From: Saposhnikovia divaricata
Lineage: Eukaryota; Streptophyta; Magnoliopsida; Apiales; Apiaceae
Length of the DNA stretch: 64,000 nucleotides
Direction of reading: 5' to 3'
Assembly: GCA_036435485.1 (NCBI GenBank)
Contig: CM071598.1
Span: forward strand, 195,775,148 to 195,839,147
Below are positions 46,701-57,740 of this stretch, piece after piece. The position numbers were made by a program, and so were the translations under genes. Positions within the stretch are counted from its first letter, which is position 1. Each line of letters starts with the position of its first letter. The notes beneath the pieces are model-generated. The model saw only the letters and a list, made by a program, of their open reading frames with translations, was not told the DNA's origin and searched no databases.

Positions 46701-47219
46701 TGTTAAATATAATTGATGTGTTTTAATCAGTGTTTAAGTGTTACAGTGAATTATCAGAGTTTAGCTGGAAGCGGTCAGAGTTTAGTGTAAACTCTGACAG
46801 GCGGGAGCTGGACAGAGTTTAGTAAAGTCTGTCTGGGAGCAGCGCGTACGGAGTCAACAGAAGATATTAGAGATCAATTGAAGATTGATATGGAAGCGAT
46901 ATCTTTGAAGATTGGATAGCTATCAAAGAGATCGAGTTGACTTAGGAGACGTGTGACAATCTGTAATTGATATCATTGTATAGCTGATTATTAGGAATAT
47001 CAATTATAGATTGTATCGAAGCTGTATGTTTTATAAATACAGTTAGGTTAACCCTAGAAGGGTATCGTGTAACGAATTATCTTTATTGTAACCTAGCAGC
47101 TCTTTGTGATAGTTTACATCACGAAGAGGTTTTAATACCAGAAGTTTTTAAGTGCATAAACGTCTTATTTGTTAAACTCTCATACGAATTTGATTATTAA
47201 TTGTGTATTCGGCCTAACA
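46701..47219 (+). mobile_element. 3' LTR of the copia element, unit 3 (519 bp)
   Basis: Same ends as the other copies. The polypurine tract in front is intact here (ttgggggagat, 46690-46700), as expected for a Sirevirus. Confidence 0.87.
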
Positions 47220-47482
47220 GAACAGTTTTCAAGTTCTTTGTTAATAGCTTAAATTTTTTCTACAGTTTTAACATTGTAATTAGTTTTAAAATTATCTGTA
47301 AAAGTTGACTGATAGATTTGTTTTGGATCTATACTGGGTATATTCCAATTACCTAAGTCTTGACTAATGTTTTCATAACTATGTTCTTCCTGATTAATGA
47401 AATCTGGGATTGACGGAATTGGAGTCATCGGTGACGGTGACCTTGAGCTAACTGAAGAACTAGACCTAAATAGTCTATTCAT
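47220..47482 (-). pseudogene. Caulimovirid movement-protein fragment, unit 3, with a stop
   Basis: As at 5675-5937, but a private stop codon (plus-strand near 47247-47249) shortens the frame to 77 residues. Confidence 0.65.
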
Positions 47483-47813
47483 TAATTTTGTTTTAACTGT
47501 TTCTCTTTATCACTAGTGATTCTGGGGAACTTAGTTCATACCTTCTTACCTTAAGCAAACTCATACCTACACATACTAAAGTCTTACGCCCTTATCCTAT
47601 ACTGCTTCACTCTGAGACTAACAACGGATTCCTGGCAACAACACTAGGTGGTAAGTGGTTCTAAGTAAGATTGGTGACTAAATATAGCAGAATAACTAAG
47701 AGATAATCAGAAGCAGTTTGTAAACACAATTAATGAGCAAATTACTTGGCATAGAAATTCAATAACTCAATGATTACCGGTTGGCTCTGATACCATTAAG
47801 AGAGAATCATAGT
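47464..47813 (-). repeat. Caulimovirid leader and primer site, copy A, unit 3
   Basis: Primer site at 47782-47795. At several sites (cattaatttt, gattctgggg, cttacgccct) this copy agrees with the B copies and not with the A copies of units 1 and 2. Confidence 0.65.
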
Positions 47814-49108
47814 CCCGAAGAAAGGGAAAAAATATTTAACAAATGGAAGAAATTTTTAAGTAAAGAAAAATTAATTATTACTTTTTATAATTGGTATGAA
47901 AAATATCATGGTAAATGCAATGTAATTACTAAAACACTATGGATAAAAGAAGATAGATCAAAAGTCTCATCCAGTCATCCCCCAACAGAAACAATAATTA
48001 TCCCAGTCAAAGATACTTCAGTTACGGCTTCACCATTTAAGAGATCTGATGGTAAAAATGATGAAAAAAAAATTAATTGAACAAAATTATTTCACAAATC
48101 AATATCTAGTCACCATAGGTAAACAATTAGATAAAATTGAAGATAAGATTAAAGATCCACATATTCAACAATATTTGGATCCAAATATTATTAAACAAGA
48201 ATCCATCCAAAATAATGAAGAAAAATCCTTAATAAATTTACCTAGTAAAAGAGAAAATTTAAGTCTACCTGATAAAGACAAAACCTTAATTAAAACATTA
48301 GATAAATAATTTAAAAGGTTAGAAGTTCCAAATACCCCAGAATCTAGTAAAGCTATAAAAGTCTTAGGCTTTCATGAAAGTTCTAATAATGATAGTGATT
48401 CTACATTTCATGAAATAAAGAATCAATTTAATAAATTAAGTTTTAACAAACCTAATATCACAAGCCAAACTAAAAATTGGTATTCTAGACCAACCCCTCC
48501 TGACTTACAATTTGAAGAAAGAAACCTAGATAATCAATTTTCTGTTTCAGCTAAGAAAATGTATGAATGGAATATTGATGGCCTAAGTGAACAAGAAATA
48601 TTAAACAAATTAAATCATATGTCTATGGTAGCTAATAGTTACATACCGACATTTGAACATCTAAATCAAAGTGAAATAGTTGAAATTCTAGCTACTGGGT
48701 TCACAGGAACCCTTAGATCTTGGTGGGAAAAACATCTCACTGAAGATAGTCGATTTGCTATAATTAATGCTTATCAGTTAGATAATGATGGTAATCCAAT
48801 ATTAGAGGAGTCAATATGTCCATCTGATGGAGTCAACACATTAATTTATACAATAATAAAACATTTCATAGGAACCCCTAGTAATAATAAAACATTTCAT
48901 AGGAACCAATTAATGAGAATAGAAAATGAAGGCAGTAGTAATAACGAATTAAATTCAGATATTCCATCCCTATCTACTACTAGTAATAATACAGATAGTG
49001 ATAGTAATAACCCAAACATTACAATAGGATGTAAAGATAATTGTAAATACAATTGCTGTAGTAAAACATTAAATGTATTAACAAAAGCCCAAGAAGAAGA
49101 AACAACTT
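47814..49108 (+). pseudogene. Caulimovirid capsid-region fragment, unit 3, internally deleted
   Basis: As at 6269, but about 0.63 kb is missing, replaced by about 22 bases copied from just upstream (48885-48907). The zinc knuckle region is lost. An extra A near 48064 shifts the first part, and the shared TAA is at 48307. By chance the frame from 48559 runs through the deletion joint to 49149. Confidence 0.7.
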
Positions 49109-50593
49109 TGTTAGCACAAAATAATGCAAGCGCACGTTGTCACAAGTAATATATAAGTAAGTCAAGTTCGTTCCAACAGAGATCTAGTTTGGCGTTCAAT
49201 TCAATTAATGTACCTATGCACCGATGTATGGTTTTTATCCACTGCTAAGACAAATAACAATTTGAGTATTGATTATCTACTAAAACAGATTATTAACTAA
49301 CAATTAACTAGCTAACGAGAATTAAATTCGATTTACTTATATGGGAATAAAACATGGGATCCTAACTTCATTAAATACTTCCTTTAGAGATCATGCCTTA
49401 ATCAATATATGTGATGAGTTGATAACTAATCAGATAACACGAAATTAGTACACGCTATCTTTCGACATACGCATACCAAACTACACATCAACCACAAGAT
49501 ATATAGAAGCTATGTAGACATCAATTATGCTTAGACCCTATATGTCTATAAGATTTGAAAACATAATGGTTTAAGGACAAGTTATCTATTAAGATTATAT
49601 AAGGTAGTATGAGATAGTTCAAATCACACCACAATCATGAATATAATCCACAAACTTATGCTAGCATGGCAAGTGCTAAATCTCTAGATCCACTTTCACA
49701 TTCACTAGAAATTAACAAGGCAACTTAGATGTTCGTGACGCATCAAAGAAGAATAAGCACGGCCATACAAGGATATCAATAATTCATCACACACATATCA
49801 ATAAGGCAATCAACTACTAAATTTCATAAATAAATCCGTTAGGACTCCATGACAACGATTAGTTCATAATTGAACCTTTCATCATCATGGGATCTGATGA
49901 AACCATGATAAAAATAAAGTATGAAAAGATACAAATAAATCTAAGTAATTGATATGTAATGATGTGTGTGTTTTTTCTGTCCCCCAAGATGTGTATTTAT
50001 AGCCCCAAGTTGCCTCTTCATCAAGCAATTGCCATCTTTGAGTTGGAATAGAATTGTGGCAATTTCCGTTCTTGAATGAAAATAGAATTGCAAATTCCAT
50101 GTATAGATCTGATTCTGGAAGTTTCTGGCCATTCATGTGATTCCACAATGATTAGAATTAGAAAACAATGCAATTTCCTTGTCAGAATGGGTTTCCAACA
50201 GCTTCTGGCAGATTCTGGCGGTGGCAGGCGCGGCCGCGCGCACCACACATATATTTCAGGCGCGCCCGCGCGCATAGGATTTCTGAAACACTTGCCAAGC
50301 ATGCCCGCGCTCAGAATCAATACAAATCAGGCGCGCCCGTGCCTGACTCTTTACTCAGCAGAAATTTCTTCTTGTTCTTGCTGATTTCTTTGCCGAATTC
50401 AAATGCAACTTCCAACACTTGTTTCTTTGACTTTAAAAACACCATATAATCCCTGAAAACTCCACACCTACATAGAAACAATGCCTTGCACAATCTCCAT
50501 AAAAACACATTAAAACACATAAATACTTGAGGTACAAGCGATCAATTTAAGCCAAAAATGGAGCGATCCAAGTGGATAAAAATCCACTTATCA
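49109..50593 (-). mobile_element. Gypsy-type LTR, unit 3 (1,485 bp)
   Basis: Same length and ends as at 8177 and 28919. The TATA box (minus) is near 49993-50001 and the GC-rich island near 50220-50345. Confidence 0.6.
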
Positions 50594-50945
50594 ACCTAAA
50601 TAGTCTATTCATTAATTTTGTTTTAACTGTTTCTCTTTATCACTAGTGATTCTGGGGAACTTAGTTCATACCTTCTTACCTTAAGCAAACTCATACCTAC
50701 ACATACTTAAGTCTTACGCCCTTATCCTATACTGCTCCACTCTGAGACTTACAACGGATTCCTGGCAACGACACTAGGTGGTAGGTGGTTCTAAGTAAGA
50801 TTGGTGACTAAATATAGCAGAATAACTAAGAGATAATCAGAAGCAGTTTGTAAACACAATTAATGAGCTAATTACTTGGCATAGAAATTCAATAACTCAA
50901 TGATTACCGGTTGGCTCTGATACCATTAAGAGAGAAAATCATAGT
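50594..50945 (-). repeat. Caulimovirid leader and primer site, copy B, unit 3
   Basis: Primer site at 50912-50925 (minus strand). Same placement as in the other units. Confidence 0.65.
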
Positions 50946-50955
50946 AACAACCCAA

Positions 50956-50957
<2 letters not shown>

Positions 50958-51003
<46 letters not shown>
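50958..51003. repeat. (TA)n tract, 46 bp
   Basis: Intermediate in length between units 1 and 2. Confidence 0.93.
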
Positions 51004-51005
<2 letters not shown>

Positions 51006-51067
51006 CAAAACATAGGTCGAAAATGACAATTGAAAACTGGAACTTACAATCAGAAATTCGTCTGCTC

Positions 51068-51281
51068 CTCATTTGCAACTTCCAGTTTTCAGTTGCAACG
51101 TTTGCAACCTCATTTGCAACCTCCAGTTTTCAGTTGCAACCTCATTTGTAACCTTATTTGCAACTTCCAGTTCTCAGTTGCAACCTCATTTGCAACTTCC
51201 AGTTTTCAGTTGTAACCTCATTTGCAACTCACACGGCTGGCGCCGCCCTGAAGTTGCAAATGAGGTTGCAAAGGTTGCAAA
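51068..51281. repeat. TTGCAA minisatellite with hairpin, unit 3
   Basis: Same structure as at 10109. Confidence 0.75.
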
Positions 51282-51428
51282 ACGTATTTTTAGAAAATTA
51301 AAAAGTTAAAAACAAAGTTGGTAGTATTTTTGTAAAAGTGAAAGTATAGAATTGAAAGAGGAAGTTAATGATAGTAAAACGTAAAAGAAAGTTAAAAACA
51401 TATATATTTTTTGTAAATATCCCAAAAA

Positions 51429-51878
51429 AATATTACCTAGCCGAAAAAGATAATCAGCTAGTTATTAGTAATTATAATATTATTAGTTTATTACATTAAT
51501 TAGAACGGTCATATTTTTGGAAAGAAGAGATTTAGTTAGAAAAGCTAGAAAATGTAGAAAAGGTAATAGCTGAAAAAGATAATTGCTTATTTATTATTTA
51601 GGTGTATAGAAAAGATATTACCTTTTAGCTCGAAAAGGTAATCAGTTAGTTATTAGTAATTATAATATTATTAGTTTATTTAATTAAATAGAATGATCAT
51701 ATTTTTTAAAAATATTACCTTTTAGTTGTAAAAGGTAATCAATTAGTTATTAGTAATTATAACATTATTAGTTTATTTCATTAATTAGAATGACCATATT
51801 TTGGAAAAAAGAGATTTTAATTAGAAAAGTTAGAAAAGGTAATAGCTGAAAAAGGTAATTGGTTAGTTATTATTTAAG
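51429..51878. repeat. AT-rich block with three direct repeats, unit 3
   Basis: Copy of 10471-10920. Confidence 0.55.
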
Positions 51879-51979
51879 GAAAATGTTGGGAAGAGATGCG
51901 TGCAATATTTTAAAGATTGTGTTTTGTTCTTTTATAATTAAGTTAAATCATTAAGGGTAATAGAGTAAAACAATTAAAT

Positions 51980-52418
51980 ACTCTACACCAAATATGGGCT
52001 ATTGCAACGCCAAAAAAGTGTCATATTAGACCCCAAATGTGTTACAATAGAGGTTTTTGCAACGTTTTTGCCAAAATTCAGTGTTGCATCTGCTGCCGTT
52101 GCAATAGACCCCTATAGCAACGTTTTACCTACTTATTACAACATTTTTAAAGTATTACAATATCCCCTTTAGTGCAACACTTTTGTCATGTTTAGTGACA
52201 CTTTTATGATGTTGCAATAGACTATTGCAACACCATTTTGTAACATATTTTAGTTAAAAGTGTTGCAAAGTCAATTTATTGCAACATTTTCATGTAACAT
52301 TTTCTCCCCTATTGTAATGCTTTTGGTTTTTTAGCAACATTTATATGCAACACTTTTGTTCCTACTGTAATACATTTAGATTTTTTAGCAACATTTATGT
52401 GCAACACTTTGTATTAGT
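51980..52418. mobile_element. CACTA-like subterminal repeat block, unit 3
   Basis: Copy of 11022-11460, same terminus. Confidence 0.45.
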
Positions 52419-52610
52419 CCAATTTACAATATATATCTTGTCTGAAATTTCAATTAACCAACACAAAAACATATCAAACCAGAAATCACATTATGTCAAT
52501 AAAGCCCAAACAAAGTCGGCTTATACCATAAGATCATCTTACATCTAATACATAAATCCAAAGTCGAAACACATAGTCGACTTGCACACCATAAATCTAT
52601 ATAAACACAC

Positions 52611-52844
52611 ATAGTCCAGTATCAATGCCCTGAAGTCATAGTATGTAAGGTAGAACTTTCTTAAAGCAGAAGCAGTATCGTTATCGAGTACTTCAACTTT
52701 TGAAGATATATTCTTTACTCGCAAACTTTCATACAATAGCTGAGCAGCTTCAGGACTAATCTGCTTTCTCACTTCTTGCATAGATATCGCTCTTGCATCC
52801 AAAGCTTCTCTCACTATACCGGCTGAAATAACTTCTGCATCCAT
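52611..52844 (-). pseudogene. CRSH-like exon fragment, unit 3
   Basis: Copy of 11653-11886 with the same open frame and splice-like borders. Confidence 0.6.
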
Positions 52845-54494
52845 CTGTAAACGTATTCACTATACTTATTCAGAGCTGTTACTGAAAAAATAGGAAAAGA
52901 AGAGGACACATGATATTCCACATGTTTAGAACTTCTAACTAATCAGTTGACCGAGAGGAAGTAAGAAGCAGAGTAAACATCAGATATAAACTGAAAAAGA
53001 AATAACTAAGAATTTATCTACAGAAATAACAATTGCAACCTCCAAAAAAACACTGCACGTCTGCACCCAATCTCTTTGGTTCAGCATATATCTGATAATT
53101 AAAAGTAAATTAACAAAAACAAAAACTGAAGTTATTGTCGGACTGACCTTGCATGTCAAATACAAAAACAAAACTGAATAAATATATAATCACAAGAAAT
53201 GAAAATGAATACAGAGGAAACAGTAAGCTTAGTAGTTATACTGGTACTTGCAAAGCAGAAAAGGCTCAGACTCAGAGTAACCTTTACCCAGAGGAGAGGA
53301 GGGGGGGATATTAGCACCTATTTTCTTGATACATAGACCACAAACAAACACCTACAACAATGGTGAGACTTTCCAAGTAATAAATAACAAAAAATGGCAC
53401 TCGTCATTTACAACAGAACCATGTCAAATGCTGAATGGTTTCGAATTTAAAATATTATATGCATCTTTCAAAAAAGTAAGCATCTTCATCCAACCACCTT
53501 TTAAACAATATCTTTATTGGGAAGCCTCATAGTTTTTTAACATCAAACTTTTGTTTTTACATTATAGAGGTTTTTGTTATCATACCCTTCTTGTCAGCCT
53601 TTGCATGTTTTAGGACAGATAAGCTTTGTTCATAGCTAGTATGTGAGGAACCAGCAAGCAATTAGGAGGGAATATAATGTACTATAAATAGCAGCGGTGG
53701 ATACATTTTCTTCAATCTCATGAAGAAAATCATCTTTCCAACAAATTAACAGTACATGTCTATGCATTAAAGATCTTAAATTATGATCAGAAAATCATCC
53801 TGAACAAGAGCACTACCTGAACCAACCAAACAACATTCTTGCTGTACAATTCATTATTGACTATCCAACCGGCAAGTTAGTCCCACTCACTTTGCTTTCT
53901 CCCGTATAATTCATTATCTGTCTTCTGTCAAGCAATCAAAAAGTTTAGGCTGACATGGTAAAACCTCTACAGCAAATTTCTACTCTTTTTAATATATAAA
54001 ATCCTGACCTGAATGCATATGTCACAAAAGAAAAGTTGTTGCATCTTATTACAGTACACAACACAAATAATATAATTAGTTACGCATCATTTGATGTAAA
54101 CAGACATAGGGAATTTACTTATCATGTACATACTTGTGCAAATGCATGTTCTTAATACTAAATGTAAGCATGTTCTTCTTACCATATGTAGTGTAGGACT
54201 GTACGTAGTTCAATCCCCTTAATTATAATAAATTTGACCTAAAGCAGGTAGTTTCTCTATTCATAAATAGAATATAAATGCCAACTGAAGTAACGAAGAA
54301 AGATTTCCCATACCAAAATATTATTTCATTTGGTTCTTTGGCGAATGAAACAGAAAGAACTAAATGCACAAAGTTGCTATAAATTTTCACTTGAACTAAA
54401 TGAAAATGATCATTTCCTCGTTACTTGATCTGTTAATATGTTATATAATATTAAATGGCATATATTATATGACATAGAAAATTGAATCACTCAC
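52845..54494. other. Intron-like and unclassified DNA, unit 3
   Basis: Counterpart of 11887-13535. The TATAAATAG is at 53683-53691. No gene is seen. Confidence 0.4.
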
Positions 54495-54998
54495 TTCTTT
54501 ATTAGGGTCTTTAGGTCGGAAAGGACCAGTCATCTGCTCGATATAATTTTGGCATGTTATTTCTATCCCCATTTGTGAATCTAGGCTAATACCAGTTCCT
54601 GATTGCATAGAAACTGTATCACCTTGGTGACTCGAGTTTCTTGCTTCATTTCTTGACCAGTTCAGTTGGTCAATATCTTGTTGTAGATAGGTTGGTTTTG
54701 GTTGAAATTTTCTTGTTGGCGAGCCTGATTCCATTTGGTGCATAATTGATTGCTTTCTAGACGCTCGTGGATCTGGTGGTTGGGTGGTCAAAGAGGTAAG
54801 CTTATCAATCTCCTTCTTATGCAATCTTTGGCCCAGATTCCTTGAGCTCCTTGCATTACTGGCATGATTATCTCCCCCAATGTGCTGAAGCTCTTTCTGA
54901 TGTTGTGATGATCTTAGGATTCCAACCTTTGTCTTTATTTCGCTGGGAGGTTGGGGCCAACTAGAAGCATCTCTAGAATTCCAACCTTTGTCTTTATT
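54495..54998 (-). pseudogene. Unidentified exon fragment, unit 3
   Basis: Open copy of 13536-14039 with one visible substitution (CQNYIEQ for CQNHIEQ). The donor GTGAGT is kept. Confidence 0.5.
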
Positions 54999-55058
54999 TC
55001 ATTGGGAGGTTGGGTACTTTTAGGGTTATTAAAAAAATGAAAGTTTAGTTTGTTGCAG

Positions 55059-55125
55059 TTTAGCTACGCAGCTGCAAAGCTACCAGGACATATCTAGAAC
55101 AAAGCTGTGGGATGCAAAGCATGAG
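55059..55125 (+). pseudogene. PI/GLO-type MADS exon 2, unit 3
   Basis: 67 bp, same frame and splice signals as 14100-14166. Confidence 0.7.
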
Positions 55126-55318
55126 GTTGGTAATTAGTTCTGTGTCTCTCCTTTTGTCCAGTTTCTTTCCTTTGTTGGTTAAAGCATCTGCTTATATATA
55201 GGGCTTCTGCTTTTGTGAAATGATAATGATTTGTTGCTGAAAATATGTCATGTAACTTGAAACACAAATTCTACAACACAGATCTACATTTAGCTACCTA
55301 GGATTTGCACTTACATAT

Positions 55319-55320
<2 letters not shown>

Positions 55321-55414
<94 letters not shown>

Positions 55415-55440
55415 CCCTCCCTCTCTGTCTCTCTCACCCC
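55321..55440. repeat. (CT)n microsatellite, unit 3
   Basis: About 90 bases of pure CT plus an interrupted C-rich tail, the longest of the three copies. Confidence 0.9.
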
Positions 55441-55792
55441 CCTTGAGAATGTACAGATCTGATGGTACATGCTAGTAGAAACATGTTAGTATAATTCCCA
55501 TTGATTTTTAGATTTTCTGTTAAAGATTTTTCAAATTACCTATATATTTTAAAGTACTATATATTGTTCAAAATAAATTTCTTTAAAATTAAAAATTTTA
55601 GTGTAGATATTACAGGTATGAGCGGCATTTACTCTCTTCTCTTAAATGCCTTCGTGGACTTTATATATAAATTGTGGTTTGGTATAATATTTTGAATGGT
55701 TGTGTGTGTAAATTTAATCTTACAATGATCTATTTACACATTCTAGATTCGTATGAAAAGTAACTCTTTGCTATTTTGTGGGAAAAAATCAG

Positions 55793-55854
55793 GAGCTTTC
55801 TAAAGAAATTGAAAGAATCGACAATGAAAATAAGAGCATGCAGATTAGGCTGAG
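55793..55854 (+). pseudogene. PI/GLO-type MADS exon 3, unit 3
   Basis: 62 bp, identical in frame to 14821-14882. Confidence 0.75.
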
Positions 55855-56122
55855 GTAATCAGAATGCATATATACCAAAAATAATACTAAATATCTAGAT
55901 GAAACATAATATCATAAATCTTGATATTTAGTTCAATATCAATTGAACTAAATTTACAAACACATTTCTCAAATGATCATTTCCTGCAAAAGAATATGAA
56001 TGGAGATTTAGGACAGTTTATATATCTTTTATAAACCATGTGTAGCTGTTCAGATTTTTTTAATAAAATTTACTACTTAATGCAGTATAATAAAAGATAA
56101 GTTACTCTAACAAAAAAAAAGA

Positions 56123-57730
56123 GACAACTATGATCTTGCTGAAACAGAGATTGATGAAATCTATGGGCTGCTCAAAACTCATGAATTGGAAATGGAGCAG
56201 AGAAACAGGAGATCAAGCAGGAAGGCAAAGTCTGTTGCTCTTAATGTTGAAGAGAAGCCTCAGAAGAAAGAGGCATCAAGAAGGAAAATGAAGGGAAAAG
56301 CTTTGGTCATACACTCAGAAAGTGAATCATCAGACTCTGATTGTGATTCAAACTCTTCTGAATCATCTGACTCTGAGGATGATGAAGAAGAAATGAGAAA
56401 AATGGCTGTGTTGATGGTGAAGACCTTCAAGAAAATGGGTTTCAAAAATTTCAAGAAAGGAAAAATGTTTTCTAGAGACTCAAATGAAGACAGAAAAAGC
56501 TTCAGGAAGTCTGATAAGAGAGATTCTAGGGGGAAGAAGGATAAGTCTGAAATTCAATGCTACAAGTGTAAAGAGATGGGTCACTATGCTCCTGAGTGCA
56601 AGAAGGGTAAAGCTGGAAAGGTACTCTACACTAAAGGCAGAGATTGGGCAGACACTTCAGATTCTGATGAAGAAGTGAACTATGCTCTCATGGCTACTAC
56701 TGAATCAGAAACTTCTGAAAATCAGGTACCTCTAACTACCTATGCTTATAATATTGATGACATTGCTCAATTAAGAATTTATCTTAAGTCATTGCATATA
56801 AGTTATAGGGATCAGACTTTAGAGAATGAGAGGATAAAATCTGAAAATTCTGAACTTAAGGTTAGAAATAAACTTGTTGAAGAAAAACTTGAAAACATGC
56901 AACAAGTTCAGAAAGAGAGAGATGATGCTGTTTCTATAGAACAGGATTTGCTTCAGAAATATAAACAACTAGAATCTGAGTTGGAGGAAGCAAATAAGAA
57001 AATTAGGACTTGGACTAATTCTGGAAAGGACACTCAACAGATTTTTCAAACAGACACTGTTGGTCTAGGTTATAATGAGGGAGATGAACTTAGATTTCAA
57101 AATCAAGTTAAAATCAGACCTCATTTTGTACATGGAGCCAGTAAATTTTTGTTTAAAAATGAAAAAGAAGCTGTTAAAAGTGAACCAGTAAAAACTAGTG
57201 TTAAACAGGTTAATATCTGTTCAATGACAGATAAACAACTCAAACATAAACTGAAGGAGTTAAAATCTGTTAAGAAACAGAGAGTGTCAAATAAGAACAG
57301 AAATGGAAAAGTAGGCATTACTTCAGGAAATAAACCAATGCTTGCTAGTTATGCTCCAAGAAAGACATGTCATAACTGTGGTAGTACTAAGCATCTTGCA
57401 AATTTCTGCAAGAAAAACAAAAATATAAATTCTTTACCTTCCAAGTCTGAGGTAAAGAAAGATTTTGCTAGAACTAAACCACAGACTTTATGCACACACT
57501 GTGGAAGCACTTGGCATTCCATTTATACTTGCAGAGAGTATCATGCTATCTATCATAATTACTATGAACTGAAACCCAATCTGAAATGGGTTAAAGTTAA
57601 TACTGCAAGTGTAAACTCTGATACTGTTAGCTCAAACTCTGATAATGTTAATTCCGCTGCAAAAGCTAACAAAGTTAAGAATGTCAAAGGATCCAAGCAA
57701 GTCTGGATCCTTAAATCTAATCCTCAGTAA
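56123..57730 (+). CDS. Copia gag, 5'-truncated but open, unit 3
   Basis: The only gag copy without an internal stop: open from the truncation joint to TAA 57728-57730 (first ATG at 56189, within the codons following 56186). It carries all three CX2CX4HX4C zinc knuckles. The stop is followed ten bases later by the pol frame in +1. The N-terminal Gag domain is missing, so no functional capsid protein is expected. Confidence 0.85.
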   Translation, partial: DNYDLAETEIDEIYGLLKTHELEMEQRNRRSSRKAKSVALNVEEKPQKKEASRRKMKGKALVIHSESESSDSDCDSNSSESSDSEDDEEEMRKMAVLMVKTFKKMGFKNFKKGKMFSRDSNEDRKSFRKSDKRDSRGKKDKSEIQCYKCKEMGHYAPECKKGKAGKVLYTKGRDWADTSDSDEEVNYALMATTESETSENQVPLTTYAYNIDDIAQLRIYLKSLHISYRDQTLENERIKSENSELKVRNKLVEEKLENMQQVQKERDDAVSIEQDLLQKYKQLESELEEANKKIRTWTNSGKDTQQIFQTDTVGLGYNEGDELRFQNQVKIRPHFVHGASKFLFKNEKEAVKSEPVKTSVKQVNICSMTDKQLKHKLKELKSVKKQRVSNKNRNGKVGITSGNKPMLASYAPRKTCHNCGSTKHLANFCKKNKNINSLPSKSEVKKDFARTKPQTLCTHCGSTWHSIYTCREYHAIYHNYYELKPNLKWVKVNTASVNSDTVSSNSDNVNSAAKANKVKNVKGSKQVWILKSNPQ

Positions 57731-57740
57731 TTGCTTGTGA

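Larger units (their letters stand above)
35931..47219 (+). mobile_element. Sirevirus-type copia element spanning units 2-3
   Basis: Same structure as 15152-26417, including the identical truncation point in gag. The truncation therefore predates the duplications. Confidence 0.85.
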
